Shown piece after piece: positions 42,251 to 53,892 of a stretch of DNA of 64,000 nt. Within the stretch, counting starts at the first letter, position 1; each line of letters opens with the position of its first letter. The DNA is from Pomphorhynchus laevis (lineage: Eukaryota; Acanthocephala; Palaeacanthocephala; Echinorhynchida; Pomphorhynchidae). The notes under the pieces are model-generated. The model ran no database searches, was not told the DNA's origin, and saw nothing but the letters and a program-made list of their open reading frames with translations. Location: assembly GCA_012934845.2 (NCBI GenBank), contig WNNJ02000944.1, forward strand, positions 124,001-188,000, written 5' to 3'. A program made the translations under genes and the position numbers.

Positions 42251-42530
42251 CTCCTTTACTTGATATCGTTGCTTGCTTTCTTACAGGATCTTTTGGAGGA
42301 CACATTTTTATAATTTTATATCAGATTGTGATCCAGGAGCTAATAAGCTTGAATTTCACAATTATAGAATTTTATGCCGAATAAAATTAGTATTTCTAAT
42401 TTTAATTAGAAACTAATTCCAGCCGAATAAAATTAGGATGATCAGTAAAGCACATGGTTAGTTTAAAGAGGCTATGCCCGAGCTACCACATTAGCAAATT
42501 CTCGGAGATGCTTTTTAAATATATCAAAAT
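42251..42530. other. Spacer between decayed 463-type units and family A
   Basis: No gene. AGAATTTTATGCCGAATAAAATTAG is partly repeated (about 42365 and 42425). Confidence 0.4.
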
Positions 42531-42680
42531 ACAGCCAAAACGACTGATGGTAGTTAACCCTACTGACTAGTGCTGCCGGCTACCAAGCTTGTTTTGGAGT
42601 GATAAGGAAGTCTAATTTGTATGTAATCGAACTTCGGGTTTGACCACATCTACAATTAGGCAACTGAAGCTTATTAGCTG
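42531..42680 (+). repeat. Family A repeat, single copy
   Basis: ACGACTGATGGTAGTTAACC, CTGACTAGTGCTGCCGGCTA and GGAGTGATAAGGAAGTCTAA match the family. It ends in a TA repeat at 42690-42705, directly before the 443-bp satellite. Confidence 0.75.
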
Positions 42681-42899
42681 ATCGACCGATATATATATAT
42701 ATATAATCGTATGAGATCATGAAGATCGATTGAAATCGGGACTGGTGATCCTTTGATGGATTCTTATTTATGTAATGAATAGTTGCTAGGTCACACGAGG
42801 TGACTTTCGCATTGAAAACCAGCTACAGAATCCTTCCTTCATGATATCCAATTCCATACACCCTGACTACTAACGGCCACATTGCCACAGCCGTTTTCG

Positions 42900-42944
42900 T
42901 TTCGCCCGCTTTTTGCAACATGTTGGTAGCCCCGGGCTCATCAG
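42900..42944 (-). ncRNA. Hammerhead-like core, 443-bp satellite unit 1
   Basis: Minus strand: CTGATGA-GCCCG, a 24-nt loop, CGGGC-GAAAC. Stem II of 5 GC pairs abuts both core segments exactly as in hammerheads. After GAAACG comes AAAACGG; a stem III ACG/CGG would leave G at the obligatory U, so cleavage is doubtful. A possible stem I, CAGCC/GGCTG, is offset by two bases. Repeated at 43344-43388; unit 3 (about 43787-43831) has a changed core. Confidence 0.45.
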
Positions 42945-43343
42945 AAGGCTGACTACCAACTCTTCGCCTTTTTGAAATTTGACTTATCCGAGATTCGAGC
43001 TGTCGCTCTCTGTACTTGGCTTGCGCTCTTGACTGCTAGGCTACGAATCCAGGATTACCAGATTTCACACAGTATATGAAACCTTCCATCATGATATCCA
43101 GAAACTGCATTGTCCGAGATGCTTCTCTGGCATGCTTATTATAGATTTTATCGTATGAGATCATGAAGATCGATTGAAATCGGGACTGGTGATCCTTTGA
43201 TGGATTCTTATTTATGTAATGAATAGTTGCTAGGTCACACGAGGTGACTTTCGCATTGAAAACCAGCTACAGAATCCTTCCTTCATGATATCCAATTCCA
43301 TACACCCTGACTACTAACGACCACATTGCCACAGCCGTTTTCG

Positions 43344-43388
43344 TTTCGCCCGCTTTTTGCAACATGTTGGTAGCCCCGGGCTCATCAG
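43344..43388 (-). ncRNA. Hammerhead-like core, 443-bp satellite unit 2
   Basis: Same bases as unit 1: CTGATGA-GCCCG ... CGGGC-GAAACG. Confidence 0.45.
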
Positions 43389-44152
43389 AAGGCTGACTAC
43401 CAACTCTTCTCCTTTTGAAATTTGACTTAGCCGAGATTCGAGCTGTCGCTCTCTGTACTTGGCTTGCGCTCTTGACTGCTAGGCTACGAATCCAGGATTA
43501 CCAGATTTCACACAGTATATGAAACCTTCCATCATGATATCCAGAAACTGCATTGTCCGAGATGCTTTTCTGGCATGCTTATTATAGATTTTATTGTATG
43601 AGATCATGAAGATCGATTGAAATCGGGACTGGTGATCCTTTGATGGATTCTTATTTATGTAATGAATAGTTGCTAGGTCACACGAGGTGACTTTCGCATT
43701 GAAAACCAGCTACAGAATCCTTCCTTCATGATATCCAATTCCATACACCCTGACTACTAACGGCCACATTGCCACATCCGTTTTCGTTTCGCCCGCTTTT
43801 TGCCACTTGTTGGTAGCCCCGGGCTAATCAGAAGGCTGACTACCAACTCTTCTCCTTTTGAAATTTGACTTAGCCGAGATTCGAGCTGTCGCTCTTCGTA
43901 CTTGGCTTGCGCTCTTGACTGCTAGGCTACGAATCCAGGATTACCAGATTTCACACAGTATATGAAACCTTCCATCATGATCTCCAGAAACTGCATTGTC
44001 CGAGATGCTCTCTGGCATGCTTATTATAGATTGTATCGTATGAGATCATGAAGATCGATTGAAATCGGGACTGGTGATCCTTTGATGGATGCTTATTTAT
44101 GTATTGAATAGTTGGTAGGTCACACGAGGTGACTTTCGTATTGAAAACCAGC

Positions 44153-44340
44153 TGATATATATACCACCAGTTTATTGAAAAATTTGGAATATATAAACGA
44201 ATCATGGGTGATCCTGGAAGACAGTTTAGCATACAACCAGAAGTTGAACTAACATGGTTAGTTTAACATGGTTAGTTTAAAAAGGCTAGGCCAATTTGCC
44301 TACCACGTTAGCAAATTCTCGGAATGCCTATTTAATATAT
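44153..44340. other. Spacer between the 443-bp satellite and family A
   Basis: AACATGGTTAGTTTAA occurs twice (about 44253 and 44267). No gene. Confidence 0.4.
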
Positions 44341-44480
44341 CACAAGGCAGCCGAAACGAATGATGGTAGTTCACCTTACTGATGAGTGCTGCCAGCTATC
44401 ATCAGCTCGTCTAGGAGTGATAAGGAAGTCTGCTCTACTTGTAATCGAACTCCGGTTTTTGGCAGCATCTACAATTATAT
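44341..44480 (+). repeat. Family A repeat, best-preserved hammerhead-like core
   Basis: GGCAGCC (44346-44352)-GAAA-CG ... CTGATGA (44379-44385)-GT-GCTGCC (44388-44393). Stem II would be GGCAGC/GCTGCC plus the G-C closing pair with one bulged T. Outer arms CTGATGGTAG-like / CTATCATCAG also pair. It ends CGAACTCCGG and a short TA repeat. Confidence 0.65.
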
Positions 44481-44660
44481 ATATAGAAAGTATCAAAAGG
44501 ATTTTTGAACCACAGCTTAAGATCTTTGTTTCTGTCGGATTCATAAATATTTCAAAATAGGTAGGTATATAAAATTTATCTAACCTTTATTCTTTAACCA
44601 AGCTTGGCTAAATTTCTAAATTAACGTAACCGTAACCAACCAAAGACCAGAGACAATTTG

Positions 44661-46244
44661 TTCATTTCGACAACGTTTGGTTCCTCACTTTGATCTTTAT
44701 CAAGTTAAATTATTGTATGTTATGATCTCAGAAACTTTATATTTTAGATATATATCTTTTATATCTTATATATTAATTTGTAAATGAGCAAATAGTAAAA
44801 TAGTAAAATACATTCAAATAAATTAATTAAACGATTCAAATCTTATGAAGGAATGTGTATTTCAAACCAAAATGTAGCAAACATTTGAATATTACGACAC
44901 TGCTTAATTGACTGAGGCTTACGCTCTTTACAAGATCGAATCGTTGTGCAGACAATCCTTAAACACTATGCAGAGGTTCTTAAATTGTCGCGTCACTCGT
45001 TGGATCCTTAACATGGACGGCATGAAAAATAGTAGTGCACGGATGTGCTTGGTAAACAACGGTGCATTATTTATTACGAAATGTTGCATTTATTCATAAT
45101 TATCACCAATTTACTATAATAATATTGCGCAAAATAGTTAAATGGTTTAAATATACCAAGTACTTAAACAAATAAATTTAACCATTTCAATTGTATGAAC
45201 GAATGTAGCAAATAAATCAAAGTGCAGCAAACAAATTAAAATGTAGCAAACAAACAAATTAAAATGTAGCAAACATTTGAAATTTACGTTTGAAGTAATG
45301 TCTGCTATTGAGAATGTTCTTTTGAAAATTACAATGGAATATTGCATTAGTATAGAAAGAAAGATAAAAATTACAATGCATTAGTATTGAAAGAAAGAGA
45401 AATATTTAAAAAGTTCAAACAATTGTGATTAATTCACAATTACTTTCACAAATGCAAAAATAGGTTGAATCACATATTTTTGAAAGCTGCTCTGATCGTT
45501 TTAGAAATGAATCATAATGGTTTTTTGCTTATTGTTGAAAGAATATAAATTGAAGATCTGGTAATTCTAGTTAGTAGCGAATTTTCGTTCTGAATAGTTT
45601 TATCTTTGAAATCGAATAATGTACTATCAATATCCGTACAGTACTTACTATTCAACCTACCCCACTTCGTCAACGACATACTATCCGGTACCTTATAACT
45701 GCCCACCACCCAAGAAGTCCGGATGTACAATTCAGTAACATACGAATGGGGATTTGAGCGATAATGACGCATGTAATTTTTACTTCATAGCTAGAAATAA
45801 AATATTATGTTTATTGTTTTTCATTGACTTTTCCGTTTAATTAACCTTAATTATGGTTAACCACATTATATTAGCAACATTATTTACAATCATGTTTTAG
45901 CTTTTATAGTGTAAAATAATTTGTGTTAATCGAACATTACTTTAAACTGTATATTTTCTTATCTCGAGTATTGACCTCAAATGACTTAATTTGGATTTTT
46001 GCTTCCATAAGATTATAGTTAATATACGCTCTATAACGCTAACATATATTAATATTACATTATTTAGATACAATATATATATATATACATTTTATATACA
46101 ATATACTTTTTCATTTAATTAACCATAATTATGATTAATCACGTTTAAAAAAATTAAACAATCAAGTAAATACAAATATATGGATAAAATTGAATTAATA
46201 GAATCATTAAATATTTTGATAAATCAAAATTATTTAAAAGTAGT
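44661..46244. repeat. 1.6-kb duplicated block, copy 2
   Basis: Copy of 34756-36390. The AT microsatellite is short here and an extra TTAATTAACCATAATTATGA-type piece sits beside it. The right end is again a Naiad RT fragment (KYKYMDKIELIESLNILINQ, 46160-46240). Confidence 0.85.
45512..45772 (-). CDS. Unrecognised 86-codon open frame in duplicated block, copy 2
   Basis: Same start and stop as 35637-35897, encoding VPDSMSLTKWGRL, IDSTLFDFKDKTIQNEN and IYILSTISKKPL. About ten residues differ between copies. Family unknown. Confidence 0.35.
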   Translation of the reverse strand: MRHYRSNPHSYVTELYIRTSWVVGSYKVPDSMSLTKWGRLNSKYCTDIDSTLFDFKDKTIQNENSLLTRITRSSIYILSTISKKPL

Positions 46245-46245
46245 A

Positions 46246-48600
46246 CCAAAATTGAGATTACATTATTTAAATACAATATATGACGTCAAAACTAATAGGT
46301 TCAATTTAAATCAAATAAAAATTTTATGTTTTAGCACTTAAATTTACATGCAAATTTCAAAAATTGAAAAAATATATAAAACACAAATTTTGCTTATGAT
46401 AAATAAAAGTTTTATCTAAAAAAATTTGTAATAAATTTGTTTAACATTTATTAATTAATCAAAATTTCATAAATTTATGTTAAATTTATAAATTTAAAGA
46501 GTATAAATTTTAAATTCGTGACGATAAATGTTTGACTGATATTTAAACATTTTAAAAAAGTTAATGTTTCTGGTCGATTTTATCATAATTAGGAATTATA
46601 CCAGTTTCTTGTTACTTTATTATCGTTATTTTTGGCAATACTCGGGTAAATGACCAAACATGACACTTTCTGCTATTTACCTTTCTTTTAGTAACTGACT
46701 GAAAAATACAGTCTAAAACAAACGACGAATTCTCAAAAGAATTCAATGTAATGATTATTAGTTTTAAATAATAATGCATTGTTTTTTACTAACTGATTAG
46801 TTTTGTTCATCCCCATTCTAATTATATGCAATATAAATATATTGCATATATTGCAATATAAATATATTGCACATATATTGCATATAAATATATACAATAT
46901 ACCAACAATGGTCAAATATTATAAGAATAAACTATTTAAGATCAATTTGATACGACATTTTTATTTTAATTGAGCCGACCCGTATTTTAGCACCAACATG
47001 CTCATTTTTTGTCTTTTAGATGGTGCTTTTGTTTTTTTAGATCGTTTAGTGTAAAAAAATCCGAAAAACCATGAATGAACTCATTTGTATACGTGGAATA
47101 AGATATCAGTAGTTTATTGTATCTCGATGGGCGTATTATCTTGAACTAAAAAAATGATATAACAGTGTTGTTAAAAATACTAACCTTCGTAATCCTTAAA
47201 ATTCAAGTAAGGATCAAAAATAGCTGAAAATTGATGAAATGTCAATTATTTTAAAATTAATTAAAATTTTTAAATAATCATTTAGATAATTTTTTATTTA
47301 AAAAAATCTATTTTGCATAATGCATTCATTATTTTTCTCGCAGATCTTTATTGTGTTATTACAAATGACTCAAGCTAACAACACGATTAATAAGTGCTTA
47401 CAATCAGTTTGCTTATATAGTCCAGGTCGTGTTCAACTTCATCCTCGATAATCGGCTGAATTAACGTCACCACACAATGATGTCATAAGTTGCGATTAGT
47501 GTTTAGTAATTAACTGAAGGATGAAAAACAAGTCTTTGAACGTTCAAATTGAAATAAAACATCAATTGTTTGGTATATATAATGTAATTAGTTGTAAGCA
47601 AGGCCACTGCTGTTTAGAGAGGCGATGTTGTAAGATTTTGAATATCAACGTTTATTACAATGTTGATCAAAGTAAATACATGTGATCATGACTTTTCTGC
47701 TTCGATTCAATTTATTAATTGTATCAAAACATCACATCAATCTCTGTCTTAGCGTATTGAAGATTTTAGTTCAATTTCTTTAGCTTTGTATAATAAATAA
47801 AACGATTAATAAGATAAAATATATTTTATAGAAAAAAAAACAACTTTTATATTAAGTTTAATTATTTATCGACGAATCACGGCAACGACCTTTTAGCAAA
47901 TAAATCTATATATACCAAATAAATAAAGACTATCTGACAAAAATTCAACCATGAATATTTTATTCATAAGATAAAATATATTTTATAGAAAAAAATTGTT
48001 AAAAACCGTTAAAAACGTGTCCAAATGTTGTTATTGCGTCTTAATACTTTAACACCTAGAAAATGTATCACGTTTCCTGTGTCTTCAATAAAACATGTGT
48101 CTTAATGTTTTCATCTAGAAAACATTATATATTCAACACGCGCTTACTTATTGGAACACACACATTGCAGATTAATATAAAATTTCAGCAGCGATTTCTT
48201 TGTTCAGAATGGCCTTAACGATATGCAGTAATAGAGAAATAGACAGAAAAAGCATGAGAGAATAAATTGCATGTTAAGGAAATGAACAATATCCTGAATC
48301 GACGATTAAAAATGCATCAAAAATTGCGATTAAAGCAATGCACATCTCTATAACGTTGACAACACAAGAAGATATTGCGTACATAAAATCAACGTTCATT
48401 AATAATAAAGTAAACAGATGATTTAAAGACATGAGCTTCAAAATCCCGGATCAATCTAAGACAATACAAAATTACAAATTTAAATTGTATCTGTTGACAT
48501 TTTTTCTTCTATTTTGAGATATAAAAAGACTGCTGAGTATCGTCGAAATATCAAAAAAATATATTAAGTCTCTTATATGCTCGGGAATGATTCGCAGTCA
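46246..48600. other. AT-rich stretch, no gene recognised
   Basis: A small minisatellite of ATATTGCATATAAATAT-type units lies at about 46820-46905. GATAAAATATATTTTATAGA occurs near 47814 and 47971. Nothing coding that I can support. Confidence 0.5.
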
Positions 48601-48602
48601 TT

Positions 48603-48811
48603 TAATATACTTTGTAGAGAAAATTCGTTTCCAATCCGAATTATTACAAGAAGGCGAGGAAACATGAATATTTATTTGATTAGAAAAATCCAATATTTCG
48701 ACGGCACTACGGCACCCTGAAGATGACGTGCCGTAGTGCCGTCGAAATATTGGATTTTTCTAATCAAATAAATATTCCTGTTTCCTCGCCTTCTTGTAAT
48801 ATACTTTGTAT
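48603..48811. mobile_element. Perfect foldback element (family D) with hammerhead-like loop
   Basis: Arms of about 73 bp (48643-48715 and 48728-48800) are essentially exact complements around CCTGAAGATGAC. The direct repeat AATATACTTTGTA lies just outside (48604-48616 and 48799-48811) and could be a 13-bp target-site duplication. The plus strand reads CTGAAGA-T-GACG...CGTC-GAA-ATAT. The same family is at 29726-30000. The near-perfect arms suggest a young insertion. Confidence 0.75.
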
Positions 48812-51095
48812 TATAAGATACAAGATAATCTCATGTATATTATGCTTTGTCAATAATCAACAAAGTCTATGATACAGTAAATTAATGTATTACTAATTAG
48901 CAAATTGGCAATACAATATTACATTACTGTGTTATATATTTCATTAGTGTTTAATTCAAATTAAAAACTGACTTTTTAATGTTCGTTTACTTCCATGGTA
49001 AATACCACGTTACATTTATTGTCAGTGTACTCGATAATTTTATCTGATGCATAAATATGACCTCAAGACGCAAAATATTTCAAATACGAATCCTAACATG
49101 GTTAAAAACGCAATTTGTTTTAATTTTTTGTCTCTCTCAAGTTTCCCTCCCAATGTTTACGTAGATTTTACTGAATTTCATTCCAGTGTAAAATTCAAAT
49201 AACAAAATTTAATATTTAAGATTATATTTGGATCATAACACATTTATAAGTTGAATTACTGAGACTAATTAAATGTAGACAATTTAAAGTTTAATAATTT
49301 TTTGTATACGAAAATAAATAAACTACGAAATAAATAAATTCTGCATAAATGAATTACGAAAAATTGTAGATACCGCACACATCAAACAATAAATTGTAAA
49401 ATAAGTAAACAAATACTATATTATATTCGTAATATTCAATACTAATTAAAAATATTAAAGTAAACAATTAAATATCAATAATCCTAAAGATTATAGAGGC
49501 AACAATATGTGTTTACAATTCAAAGTCATTTGCAAATCTAAGCAAGTTCAATTCACGTGGACTTGTTATTATTTGTCTTAGTGCTTCGAGTCGAGAATCA
49601 TACCATCGAAGGTATCATCCATCGCATGTAAGCTGGCCATCGAAGAATTCTGGAAACTCAATGGTTTCATTGCAATCCGCTACGTTGATGGCTAATCTTG
49701 TAGCCATCAGGAGTGTCCTCAAGTACACTTGATGTTCATCAAACAATTAAATAATTAAACAAATTATATATAAATAAATTTAAAATATATGAACCAAAAC
49801 CCGATTACGTAAATGATTTTGATTTCAATAAATTAGTTTGAGCACTCGGGACAAATATTTCTAGGTACTTAACTGCACTTTATTTCGTTGAATGGAAGTG
49901 TCTCTGAAAGTCAGCATAGGAGAGTATTCACTGTTTAAGAGTTTAAGAAACGCTGAAGCGGTAGTCAAAAGAATTATTCGTTTCCTATTATAACTGTTTT
50001 CGCATACATTTTCATTTATTTTAATCATGTTATATTAAATGCTAAAAAATCAGTGGTATATAATAAAAAATTAATTGAAAAAATATTAAAAAATACTAAT
50101 TAATTGACATATATTAAATACTAGCTTAAAATTTGATAACAATCACACAGAAAATATATTAGTTTCTTGTCAAATGTTTCTAAATTAAAAATAACGCATT
50201 CGAAAATATAAAATTATTCCAATTGAATAAAAACCATGCAATCCGTTTTTCTGTAAAACTATTATAATTAAAATTTATATAATGACTTGTATAATAACTA
50301 ACATTCCTTATATCCTTAATCCTTATATACTTAAATTCCTTAATTTTTATGTAAGACTTAAATTCTTACTTTACTTATTGTAATGACTAAAATTCTTACT
50401 TTGTTATTTTTTATATAATTATTAAATTTATATTTAGCATTTTTTCAATTTTATAACAATATTAAAACGTAACTCAGTTAGCTGATTAGATTGATGAATA
50501 ATCATATATTTAACAATAACCAATTATATAATTATAAATTTTATAATTAATTATCAATTAATTATTAATTAATAATAAATTACCTTTTATATATTTAACA
50601 ATTTCACAATTAACAAAGAAAATTTTGGCTTAATTCCCTATACCAAAACACGGAAACTAACGTTATAGTTTTTTAAGTTTATCTATAATTAATAAAAAAT
50701 TAAAAATACCGTATTTTGTGTCGTCACAAGCTAATAGATTTAATAATTAGATCTATTTTTTCTACTACTCAATTATTTTTTATTCAAATATGATATATGC
50801 ATATCATAATAAAATGTTATAAAATTTAATTTATAGTTAGTCTGTTTAATAATTGCAGTTTGATGTATTAACCCGAGTAATATCGTATATGTTTCATTTT
50901 TTTTTAAATTTCATCTTTTCCAAACTGGAACTCAACTTTCTTCATTGATACAGTGCATTGAGCGTAAAAATTCATTAATCGACAAATTTGAGTATTTATA
51001 TATGCAGATATACTTAGATTAGTAAGGCGCTTTATTATTAAAATATTTAGTATAAAATTTTATTTTTATCTTTATAATTAAAATAATGTATTTCG
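48812..51095. other. AT-rich stretch, no gene recognised
   Basis: A GC-richer island at 49556-49731 keeps one frame open to a stop (SWPSKNSGNSMVSLQSATLM) but has no recognisable motif. AATCTTGTAGCCATCA and TACGTTGATGGCTA nearby form a weak inverted pair. Nothing else. Confidence 0.4.
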
Positions 51096-51099
51096 AATA

Positions 51100-51413
51100 G
51101 TTTGTATATTAAATCTTCTTCTCCTTTTTCTTCAGAGTTTGTTCCACTTCGTTACGGAGTCTGCCTTACTGTTCTTCCTATCAGACGTTTTCCTTCAACG
51201 GTCACGGCAATGGGCTTAATTAATAGTTGATGCTCGTTTGCGCGAGAACGTTGCCGTACTATTGTCGTCGTCTGTTGCGAAGTTCAGTGAGACAGCATTT
51301 CATAATGTTAATGCGACGGTTTTTTACGGCTGGCTTGTTACGATGCCTATGGCCAACCCTTTTCCTTTTCTATCACGGCTTGGGCCGGCAATTGCGAGGT
51401 TTGTATCTTAAAT
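51100..51413 (-). mobile_element. Retroposed RTE-like LINE tail (or SINE), minus copy, with 15-bp target duplication
   Basis: The insert 51115-51398 matches 18370-18631 in reverse: CGCGCAAACGAGCATCAACT, GACTCCGTAACGAAGTGGAA and the A/G-rich end GAAGAAAAAGGAGAAG. Flanking GTTTGTATATTAAAT (51100-51114) and GTTTGTATCTTAAAT (51399-51413) differ by one base, so the insertion is not brand new. Confidence 0.8.
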
Positions 51414-52319
51414 GCAAAGTTTAAATTAACATATAATATTATTCGATTTAAATTAATAATTCATCTATTAATTTTATAATTAATATATTAATAATTCATA
51501 ATTATTTGATAATTTAATAGCTTTAAATTTTGTATTTCAATAATTTACATTTGATTACAATATAATTCAATTATATTATTGTATTATAACATTTATTATT
51601 CAATAGAATTTGTATAAATAAGCCTTTATTTGTTCATGGGTTAATCCACGTAGGGGTCTATAAATATTTGATCTATGGTAGTACTTATTGCGGTTAATAA
51701 AATAGTCAAGTTTCCTGGCTCGACAACTAATCATAATTCAACGATTTAACGTTCAAAACTGATTATAGTTTAAAATTAATGTATTTTGGTTATAATATTT
51801 ATGCAAACGTTAAAATTTATTAAATTTTTGCTTGCATTGATTTATAACTTTTTATTGTCTTTGTCACACAAAATAAACGATAACATCATAAAAGAACTCT
51901 GAAGTTATGAATTTCTTGCTGTTCCAAGTGGAAAATAAATAGATATGTTCTGAGTTTCACAAGATATTTTTGAATTTTAATATTTGGATAGATCTGAATA
52001 TAGGCTATTTAGTTTTTATTTTTTACTTTTCGTGAAATAGAATATATAAATCAACAACAAATTATTAAAAATAAATTTTAACTCTTAAGAGAAAAAATTT
52101 TACTGACGGATAATAAACAAAGTACTTTGACCTGTGAATTTTTTTCGCGGTAATATGACCTCCGTCAGAATTACTGAAACAATGCATTAAGGATACGACT
52201 ACTATTTTTCGGCTTATTTTCAAGCAAGTCTAATGATTTTTTAATATCTTTTATAATGGAGAATTATTTATTAACAAAATATTAAATTTATAATTTATAA
52301 ATCAACAAAATATTACTAG
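51414..52319. other. AT-rich stretch, nothing recognised
   Basis: No coding or structural feature that I can support. Confidence 0.5.
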
Positions 52320-52460
52320 TCACTCCATCGGGCAGACGCCCATCTAGCCTGCGTAGATTGGTGGATCCAGGATGGGGGCGTTGACAGTATTTAAAGCGTG
52401 GCTGATAACGCTATTTATTTTGGCCTGCCTCGGATATTTACTATTTGACTGTTTGTATAA

Positions 52461-52733
52461 TTAGCTATGTCGTCCCGTTGTGTCTACAATGGCGCCGTAT
52501 ATGCATTGGTATTGCATGCATGTCGGGAGACTTCTTCTTAAGGACGCTGCTATCCTTACCGCCTCATCGTCTAAAAGGGTACCCAGATTTTTAACAGGAA
52601 GGGCGTTAGGCAATGCACAGAACTCGTTTGTAGAGAAATTAATAGTCCAATCCTGAAAATTTACCCAACATGTTCGAGGAAGATTTATAGGCATGCTAAA
52701 CGATAGGCAAATACTAGTATGTGTGGTTGTCAC
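52461..52733 (-). pseudogene. Domain downstream of the VQQGD-type RT
   Basis: 90 codons: INLPRTCWVNFQDWTINFS, ALPNALPVKNLGTLLDDEAV and RIAASLRRSLPTCMQYQCIYGA. The 'LG..LDD.A.RIA..LR.G...C....C.CG' block follows the RT in this family. It continues in the other frame to ALNTVNAPILDPP. Function unknown; possibly nucleic-acid binding or endonuclease related. Confidence 0.5.
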
Positions 52734-53351
52734 AATGCGTTAAAGGCTGACCTGATCCTGTAATATCCTTCTCGAAAAAATGGTCCTCAAGAGGTTTACA
52801 CAAAATGGTTTAGGTATGGGCACTGCTTTCTTTCACTAATGAAAGAAATACAGGGAGTGAAAAATCGACGGTAGTGTGCAAAACCAGTCCGACAAAGGAG
52901 ATGGCAGGTCGGCTTGACGCAATGCCTCTCAGACAACAAACAATTTCGGGTTTAATCAAGGTTCGTAAAAAACTATATGTACTTGTCCAAGCTTTTACAA
53001 GTACATATAGTTTTTTATGAGGAACAGTACCTCGTGATCATTCAGCTCAGCAACTCTTGAACAAAGTAGTCTCAAATTCGGGAAAATGGGGTTAACTTTT
53101 CAGTGATTTTCTCATCCAAAACATAACTACCTCGGAGCTTCAGTTGATCTAATGTTATAAGCTGTATCTCGGGGCTAACTTTTCGAAATCGCTGAATATT
53201 GTTTGCGTTTCCTGCGTCCCGGTCATTTATTATGAAGAGCTCACACTTTCACGGATTCTAGTTCAAGCTAATATTCTCGATTCCCGTACAAGCTTCTCCA
53301 AATCCTTGGGACGACATAGTCTTCATCGTTTAAAGTCGCGTCATCCTATTA

Positions 53352-53603
53352 TCAAGCGTTGAAACTGGATTGGAGCGAATGCGCGATTAAGCTAACTGCG
53401 AGATTGAAATAAATGAGTCCGAGCGAGTCACCTTGCTGAACACCAACTTTAAGATCAGATGACGTGACTCTCATAAAGTAGTAGAGTTGTAATAGAATAT
53501 GCCATTCGGAAATACGAATACGACTGTGATCTTTGATTGCCTCTTTATTACCCATACTTCTCTCTGCTAATATCTGTTGTGAGGGAGACCAGATCCGGGA
53601 CAA
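53352..53603 (-). pseudogene. RT fragment with GVQQGDSLG
   Basis: 83 codons: HILLQLYYFMRV, SSDLKVGVQQGDSLGLIYFNLAVSLIAHSL. The GVQQGD.LG..YF..A block corresponds to RT motif 4 before the catalytic LDD, which falls just after the frame ends. Confidence 0.6.
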
Positions 53604-53613
53604 CGAGACCGGA

Positions 53614-53892
53614 TTAGCCCATGGGCCTAGATATTATTATTAATGTTGAGGGTATAAACGTTTCCACAATGTGATGACTCGCCTCACGCCGAAAGGAAGG
53701 ATAAAAATACAGGGCCTGAAGAGAATCACAAGCAGTGTTAGAGGTGACAGCGGTATCCAGTTGTACGCTTACACATATCGCTCTTGATATTGGTTCGAGA
53801 AAACCATTCGGTTCAATACTAAATGCGGGATAATCGTCAACTGTGTGTCGCGATAAAACCCAATCAGCAGTCGGTCTAGTCGCCTCGTTCAA
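53614..53892 (-). pseudogene. N-terminal fragment of the VQQGD-type RT
   Basis: 92 codons including VQLDTAVTSNTACDSLQALY and YPSFRREASHHIVETFIPS. The second block sits where 'F..I.R..I...V...P' is expected before GVQQGD. The match is weak and the piece is listed mainly for its position. Confidence 0.35.

Larger units (their letters stand above)
42707..44152 (-). repeat. 443-bp satellite array with hammerhead-like cores
   Basis: Units start TCGTATGAGATCATGAAGAT at 42707, 43151, 43594 and 44036 (periods 444, 443, 442): three full units and a 117-bp partial. Units are very similar, so the array is young. Each full unit has CTGATGA, a GCCCG/CGGGC pair and GAAAC on the minus strand. No credible coding frame. 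It is bordered on both sides by family A copies. Confidence 0.9.

Noticed and set aside
49556-49731. GC-richer open stretch as an exon
   Set aside because: No start, splice signals or family match convincing enough to call.
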